From Streptomyces misionensis (lineage in GTDB: Bacteria; Actinomycetota; Actinomycetes; Streptomycetales; Streptomycetaceae), in the NCBI RefSeq assembly GCF_007896895.1, contig NZ_VOGW01000048.1:1-40790 (forward strand): a stretch of 40,790 bases of DNA, written 5' to 3'. Positions 37,020 to 40,790 of this stretch are shown here, one piece after another. A model generated the notes under the pieces. That model was given only the letters and a program-made list of their open reading frames with translations, did not search any database and was not told the origin of the DNA. Numbering within the stretch: position 1 is the first letter of the stretch; each line of letters begins with the position of its first letter. A program made the translations under genes and the position numbers.

Positions 37020-38702
37020 TCACTTCTGCCAGCCGACCGTCTCCGGGAGCGGGTTGTAGAAGATGGTCGCGCCGACGTTGGCGAGTCCCTTCTTCACCCC
37101 GTAGGTCGAGGGTCCGCTGAACAGCGGGAGGAAGGCGTACTCCTGGAGCGCCTTCCGCTCGACCTCGTTGGCCGCCGCGGCCTGCTTGCCCAGGTCGGCG
37201 ATCCTGCCGGTGGCCCGGATCTCCTGGTCCAGCGCGGGCGAGCCCGCACCGGTGAGGTTGGAGTCGCGGTCGGAGCAGTAGAAGTCGCACAGGTAGCGGG
37301 CGCCGAACGGGTCCATGGAGCGGTTGCCCGACAGGAGCAGGTCGAACTTGCGGTCGCTGAGGATCTTGGAGAAGTCCGCCTCGTCGGCCTTCCTGACGTC
37401 GAGGCGGACGCCCACCGGCTTCAGCATCGCCGCGAGGGCGCCGGCGGTCGCCTTGTCCAACGGGTCGTCGCCGAGGAGCGTGTAGCCGACTTCGAGCTTC
37501 TTGCCGTTCTTGACGCGTATGCCGTCGCCCCCGGGCTTCCAGCCCGCCGCGTCCAGTGCCTTCTCGGCGTCGTCCGGCGCGTACTTCAGCACGGCGGAGA
37601 CGTTGTCCTCGTAGCCCTTCTGGAAGCTGTAGAGGATGGCGGAACCGGGCAGCGGCTCCTTGTAGTCCAGGCCCTGGAACCGGATCTTCGCGATCTGCGT
37701 GCGGTCGACGCTCTCCTCGACGGCCTTGCGCACGGTCCTGTCGGCGAGGACGGAGGACTTGGTGTTGAAGTACAGCGAGTACTCGAAGGGGCTTCCGCCG
37801 CTGCGGATCTCCGTGCCCGGGAGCCCCTTGATCTGCTTGAGGCTCTCGGCGTCGACCGCGGAGACGTAGTCGATCTGCCCGTTCTTGAAGGCGTTGATCG
37901 CGGCGGTCGATTCCAGGTTGACGTAGACGCGCTTGTCGAGCTTGCCCTTCCGGCCCCACCACTTCGGGTTGCGGACGAACGTGATGTCGCCGGAGTGGGT
38001 GTCCCACGTGCCGACGGTGTACGGCCCGGTGCCCCACTCGGGGTGGGCCTTCTTGACGTAGGCGTTGTTGAAGTTGCCGACCGTCGCGGCCTTGGGGTGC
38101 AGGAAGGTGGTGAACAGGCTCGACCAGGAGGGGTTCACTCCGCGGAACGTGATCACGGCCTGCTTGGCGTCCTTGCCCTTCGTCACCGAGGTGATCTGGT
38201 CGTAGCCGTCGGTGGAGGAGGCGGCGTAGGCCTTGTCGGAGCCGTTGTTGGCCTTCCAGGTGGCCCTGATCGCGGTCCAGTCGATGGGGGTGCCGTCGTT
38301 GAAGACGGCCTTGGGGTTGATGGTCAGCGTGACCCGCTGGTCGCCCCCCTCCACGGAGACCTTCACGTCGCTGAAGTAGTCCGGGTTGTACTGCACGTCG
38401 CCGGTCGGCGAGTAGGTGATCGCGTCGGCGTTGTACCAGGACCAGACGCGGGACGCGGTCAGCGTGGCGTTGACGTTGAACGGGTTGCCCTGGTCGTCGA
38501 AGGTCCCGACCGTGGTGTACGTGCCCCCGTCCTTGATCCGGTCGTACGGCGTGGGGTTGTAGTCGGCGGCGGACGACGCGGCCGAGGGGGCGTTCTTCGC
38601 GTCCGACCGCGCGGAGTCCTTGCCCGAGGAGGACTGGCACGCGGTGGCGGCGACAAGGACGGCGGCGGTCAGGGCGACGGGCAGGGCCGGTCTCGTGCGC
38701 AT
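37020..38702 (-). CDS. ABC transporter substrate-binding lipoprotein, family 5 (oligopeptide/dipeptide type)
   Basis: A 560-residue extracytoplasmic binding protein. The N-terminus is a lipoprotein signal peptide: basic MRTR, a hydrophobic core, then a lipobox ending AATAC, with Cys22 as the lipid attachment site. A Ser/Ala-rich linker follows. SBP family 5 features include PKAVFNDGTPIDWTAI, GTGPYTV and NPKWWG, and a C-terminal region with FLPLFSG. Such proteins deliver peptides, or sometimes siderophores or nickel, to an Opp/Dpp-type permease. It is 51 bases downstream of the double ATPase, so the transporter operon seems to run ATPase then binding protein, with permeases beyond the window. 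Confidence 0.93.
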   Translation of the reverse strand: MRTRPALPVALTAAVLVAATACQSSSGKDSARSDAKNAPSAASSAADYNPTPYDRIKDGGTYTTVGTFDDQGNPFNVNATLTASRVWSWYNADAITYSPTGDVQYNPDYFSDVKVSVEGGDQRVTLTINPKAVFNDGTPIDWTAIRATWKANNGSDKAYAASSTDGYDQITSVTKGKDAKQAVITFRGVNPSWSSLFTTFLHPKAATVGNFNNAYVKKAHPEWGTGPYTVGTWDTHSGDITFVRNPKWWGRKGKLDKRVYVNLESTAAINAFKNGQIDYVSAVDAESLKQIKGLPGTEIRSGGSPFEYSLYFNTKSSVLADRTVRKAVEESVDRTQIAKIRFQGLDYKEPLPGSAILYSFQKGYEDNVSAVLKYAPDDAEKALDAAGWKPGGDGIRVKNGKKLEVGYTLLGDDPLDKATAGALAAMLKPVGVRLDVRKADEADFSKILSDRKFDLLLSGNRSMDPFGARYLCDFYCSDRDSNLTGAGSPALDQEIRATGRIADLGKQAAAANEVERKALQEYAFLPLFSGPSTYGVKKGLANVGATIFYNPLPETVGWQK

Positions 38703-38711
38703 GGTGGAGGG

Positions 38712-38723
38712 TTCCTTAAGGAA
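38712..38723. repeat. 12-bp palindrome between the ATPase and binding-protein genes
   Basis: TTCCTTAAGGAA is a perfect palindrome lying ten bases before the start of the binding-protein gene and containing its AAGGA ribosome-binding element. It might influence translation or be chance. Confidence 0.4.
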
Positions 38724-38753
38724 GGGTGAGGGACAACATCGCCGGGCCGGTGC

Positions 38754-40790
38754 TCAGACGCCGTGGCAGGCGTATTGGTGGCCGGGGTGTCCGGCCGCCG
38801 GGGTCGGCACGGGTGGCTGGGTGCGGCAGCGGTGCCGCAGTTCGTCGTCGGCGTCGCGGTACAGCGGGCAGCGGTCGACGAAGACGCACCCCGCGGGCAG
38901 GCGCGTGGCGGTCGGCTGTTCGCCCTCCAGCACGACGCGTTCGCGGGTGCGTTCCCGCTCGGGGTCGGGTATCGGGATCGCCGACAGCAGCGCACGTGTG
39001 TAGGGGTGCCTGGGGTCGGAGAAGATCGTCTCGGTGTCCCCGGTCTCGACGATGTGCCCCAGGTACATCACCGCGATGCGATCGGAGATGTACCGGATCA
39101 CGGCCAGATCGTGGGCCACCACGAGGTAGGCGAGCCCGAGTTCCCGTTTCAGCCGTGCCAGCAGGTTGATCACCCCGGCCTGTACCGACACGTCCAGGGC
39201 GGAGAGCGGCTCGTCGAGCGCGAGCAGCCTCGGTTCCGTGGCCAGCGCCCGGGCGATGCCGATCCGCTGGCGTTGGCCGCCGGAGAGCTGGGCCGGGAAG
39301 CGGTCGCCGACCGAGTGGTCCAGGCCCACCAGGGTGAGCAGTTCGCGGACCCGGGCGCGGATCGACTCGCGGTCGCGTCCGAGTACCCGCAGGGGTTCGG
39401 CCAGCGAGTGGAAGACGGGCATCCGGGGGTCCAGCGCGCCCAGGGGGTCCTGCATGACGATCTGTACGTCCTGCCGCAGCTCCCGTGTGCGTGCGCCGGA
39501 CGCGGCCGTGCCGACGTCGGTGCCGGAGATCTCGATCCGGCCGCCCTCGGGCCGCCTGAGCCGCAGGATCTCCATGAGGGTCGTCGTCTTGCCGCTGCCG
39601 GACTCGCCCACCAGGCCGAGCGTTTCGCCGGCGCGCAGTTCGAAACCGACCCGGTTGACGGCGTGCAGCGTGCCGACGCGGCGCTTGAGGAGGGCCCCCT
39701 TGGTGACCGGGAAGGTCTTGACGAGGTCCTCGACACGGAGCACCACCTCGCCGGCTTCGGCACGCTCCGGTGGCGCCGGCCGGTCGGCGGCCGCGGCACC
39801 GCCCGTCAGGTCCAGGGTTCCGTCGGCGATCTCGGCGGCGCGCAGGCAGGCCACGTGTCCGTGTCCGGTGACATGGCGCAGTTCCGGTTCGCCGGAGCGG
39901 CACGCGTCGAGGGCGACCGCGCAGCGGGGCGCGAAGGGGCACCCGTCCGGGAGGCCCACCAGGGCGGGTGGTTCGCCGCCGATCGGGACCAGGGGACGGC
40001 GGACGCCGCTGTCCACGGTCGGCACGGCGGCCAGCAGCCGCGCGGTGTACGGCATCGTCGGGCGGCGGAAGAGCTCGCCGACGCCCGCGTGTTCCACGAA
40101 CCGGCCCGCGTACATGACGGCGACGTCGTCGGCATGGCCCGCGACGACCCCGAGGTCGTGTGTGATCAGCAGGAGACCGGCGCCGGTCTCCTGCTGCGCC
40201 AGCCGCAGCACGTCCAGGATCTGGGCCTGTACGGTGACGTCGAGGGCGGTGGTGGGTTCGTCGGCCACGAGCACGGAGGGCCGGTTGGCGATGGCCATGG
40301 CGATGACCACCCGCTGGCGCATGCCGCCGGAGAACTCGTGCGGGAAGGACGCGGCCCGGCCGCGCGGGTCGGGGATGCCGACGAGGTCGAGCAGTTGCAC
40401 GGCCTGGTCCCAGGCCGCCCGCTTGGTGAGGTCCTGGTGGGCCCGCAGGGCGTCGGAGAGCAGCCTGCCCACGGAGAAGATCGGCGTGAGGGCGGACAGG
40501 GGGTCCTGGAAGACCATGCCGATGGAGTTGCCGCGGATCCCGGAGAGCGCCTTGTCGTCGAGACCGACGAGGTCCTCGCCGTTGAGCAGCACCCGGCCGC
40601 GCACGTCGGCGGTGGGGGGCAGGAGGCCCATGATGCCCATCGCGGTCGCCGACTTGCCCGATCCGGACTCGCCGACGACGCAGAGGGTACGGCCGGGCAG
40701 CAGGTCGAAGTCGACGCCGCGCACCGCCTCGACGGTGCCCGCCTCGGAGGGGAAGGAGATCCGCAGGTCCCGCACGGACAGGACGGGGGC
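38754..40790 (-). CDS. ABC transporter fused double ATPase, Opp/Dpp type (5' end beyond window)
   Basis: At least 678 residues; the frame stays open to the window edge (preceding residues APVLS), so the true start is probably outside. Two complete nucleotide-binding domains are fused. The first has Walker A GESGSGKSA, signature FSGGMRQR and Walker B VLVADEPTT. The second has GESGSGKTT, LSGGQRQR and LLALDEPLS. Each ends with an oligopeptide-transporter C-terminal domain with clustered Cys (CPFAPRC; CVFVDRC), as in DppD and DppF. It energises a peptide-type importer with the binding protein downstream. Confidence 0.94.
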   Translation of the reverse strand, partial: APVLSVRDLRISFPSEAGTVEAVRGVDFDLLPGRTLCVVGESGSGKSATAMGIMGLLPPTADVRGRVLLNGEDLVGLDDKALSGIRGNSIGMVFQDPLSALTPIFSVGRLLSDALRAHQDLTKRAAWDQAVQLLDLVGIPDPRGRAASFPHEFSGGMRQRVVIAMAIANRPSVLVADEPTTALDVTVQAQILDVLRLAQQETGAGLLLITHDLGVVAGHADDVAVMYAGRFVEHAGVGELFRRPTMPYTARLLAAVPTVDSGVRRPLVPIGGEPPALVGLPDGCPFAPRCAVALDACRSGEPELRHVTGHGHVACLRAAEIADGTLDLTGGAAAADRPAPPERAEAGEVVLRVEDLVKTFPVTKGALLKRRVGTLHAVNRVGFELRAGETLGLVGESGSGKTTTLMEILRLRRPEGGRIEISGTDVGTAASGARTRELRQDVQIVMQDPLGALDPRMPVFHSLAEPLRVLGRDRESIRARVRELLTLVGLDHSVGDRFPAQLSGGQRQRIGIARALATEPRLLALDEPLSALDVSVQAGVINLLARLKRELGLAYLVVAHDLAVIRYISDRIAVMYLGHIVETGDTETIFSDPRHPYTRALLSAIPIPDPERERTRERVVLEGEQPTATRLPAGCVFVDRCPLYRDADDELRHRCRTQPPVPTPAAGHPGHQYACHGV

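Overview
The window is high-GC actinomycete DNA, most likely Streptomyces. Third codon positions are strongly G/C, GTG starts are common, terminators are GC-rich hairpins without T tracts, and there is an SsgA-like sporulation/cell-division gene. The sequence alone does not give a species.

Positions 1 to about 23,430 are the right-hand part of an ansamycin (AHBA-primed polyketide) biosynthetic cluster. One forward gene train holds the end of a type I PKS module whose ketoreductase lacks its catalytic tyrosine (1-2409), a fully reducing KS-AT-DH-ER-KR-ACP module (2438-9016), a terminal KS-AT-DH-KR-ACP module with no thioesterase (9100-14382), an NAT-type amide synthase that would release the chain as a macrolactam (14415-15173), a luciferase-like flavin monooxygenase (15254-16489) and a P450 (16532-17716). 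A hairpin terminator separates this from a reverse operon encoding AHBA synthase, its partner oxidoreductase and a HAD phosphatase. Diverging from that operon are an aminodehydroquinate dehydratase and a ROK (kanosamine-type) kinase, which converge on an aminodehydroquinate synthase. Together these give the starter unit; only the aminoDAHP synthase step is not in view. Read colinearly, the carboxyl end of the chain would be amide-CO-CH=CH-CH(CH3)-CH2-CH2-C(=O)-. The ketone left by the dead KR is a plausible substrate for Baeyer-Villiger-type chemistry by the luciferase-like enzyme (inference).

Positions 23.4-28.6 kb hold small redox and regulatory units: a divergent NmrA-like/TetR pair with twin palindromic operators, then a divergent HxlR regulator facing a FrnE/DsbA-like oxidoreductase, an NAD(P)-binding protein and an SDR-like protein.

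Positions 28.6-33.7 kb look like decaying chromosomal-arm DNA. They contain an enolase-superfamily enzyme and fragments of a TPP enzyme, a small membrane protein and an AraC regulator, mixed with a GlsB/YeaQ membrane protein, a LysR regulator and an SsgA-like protein. At 31410-31505 lies a serine-type (long variable arm) tRNA-like gene in which every stem is intact but the anticodon arm is replaced by a hairpin with no recognisable anticodon loop. I consider this the most unusual element in the window.

Positions 33.7-40.79 kb hold an MFS exporter, an F420-type luciferase-like oxidoreductase, a DUF1684 protein, and a reverse-strand peptide-type ABC substrate-binding lipoprotein preceded by a fused double ATPase that runs off the window.
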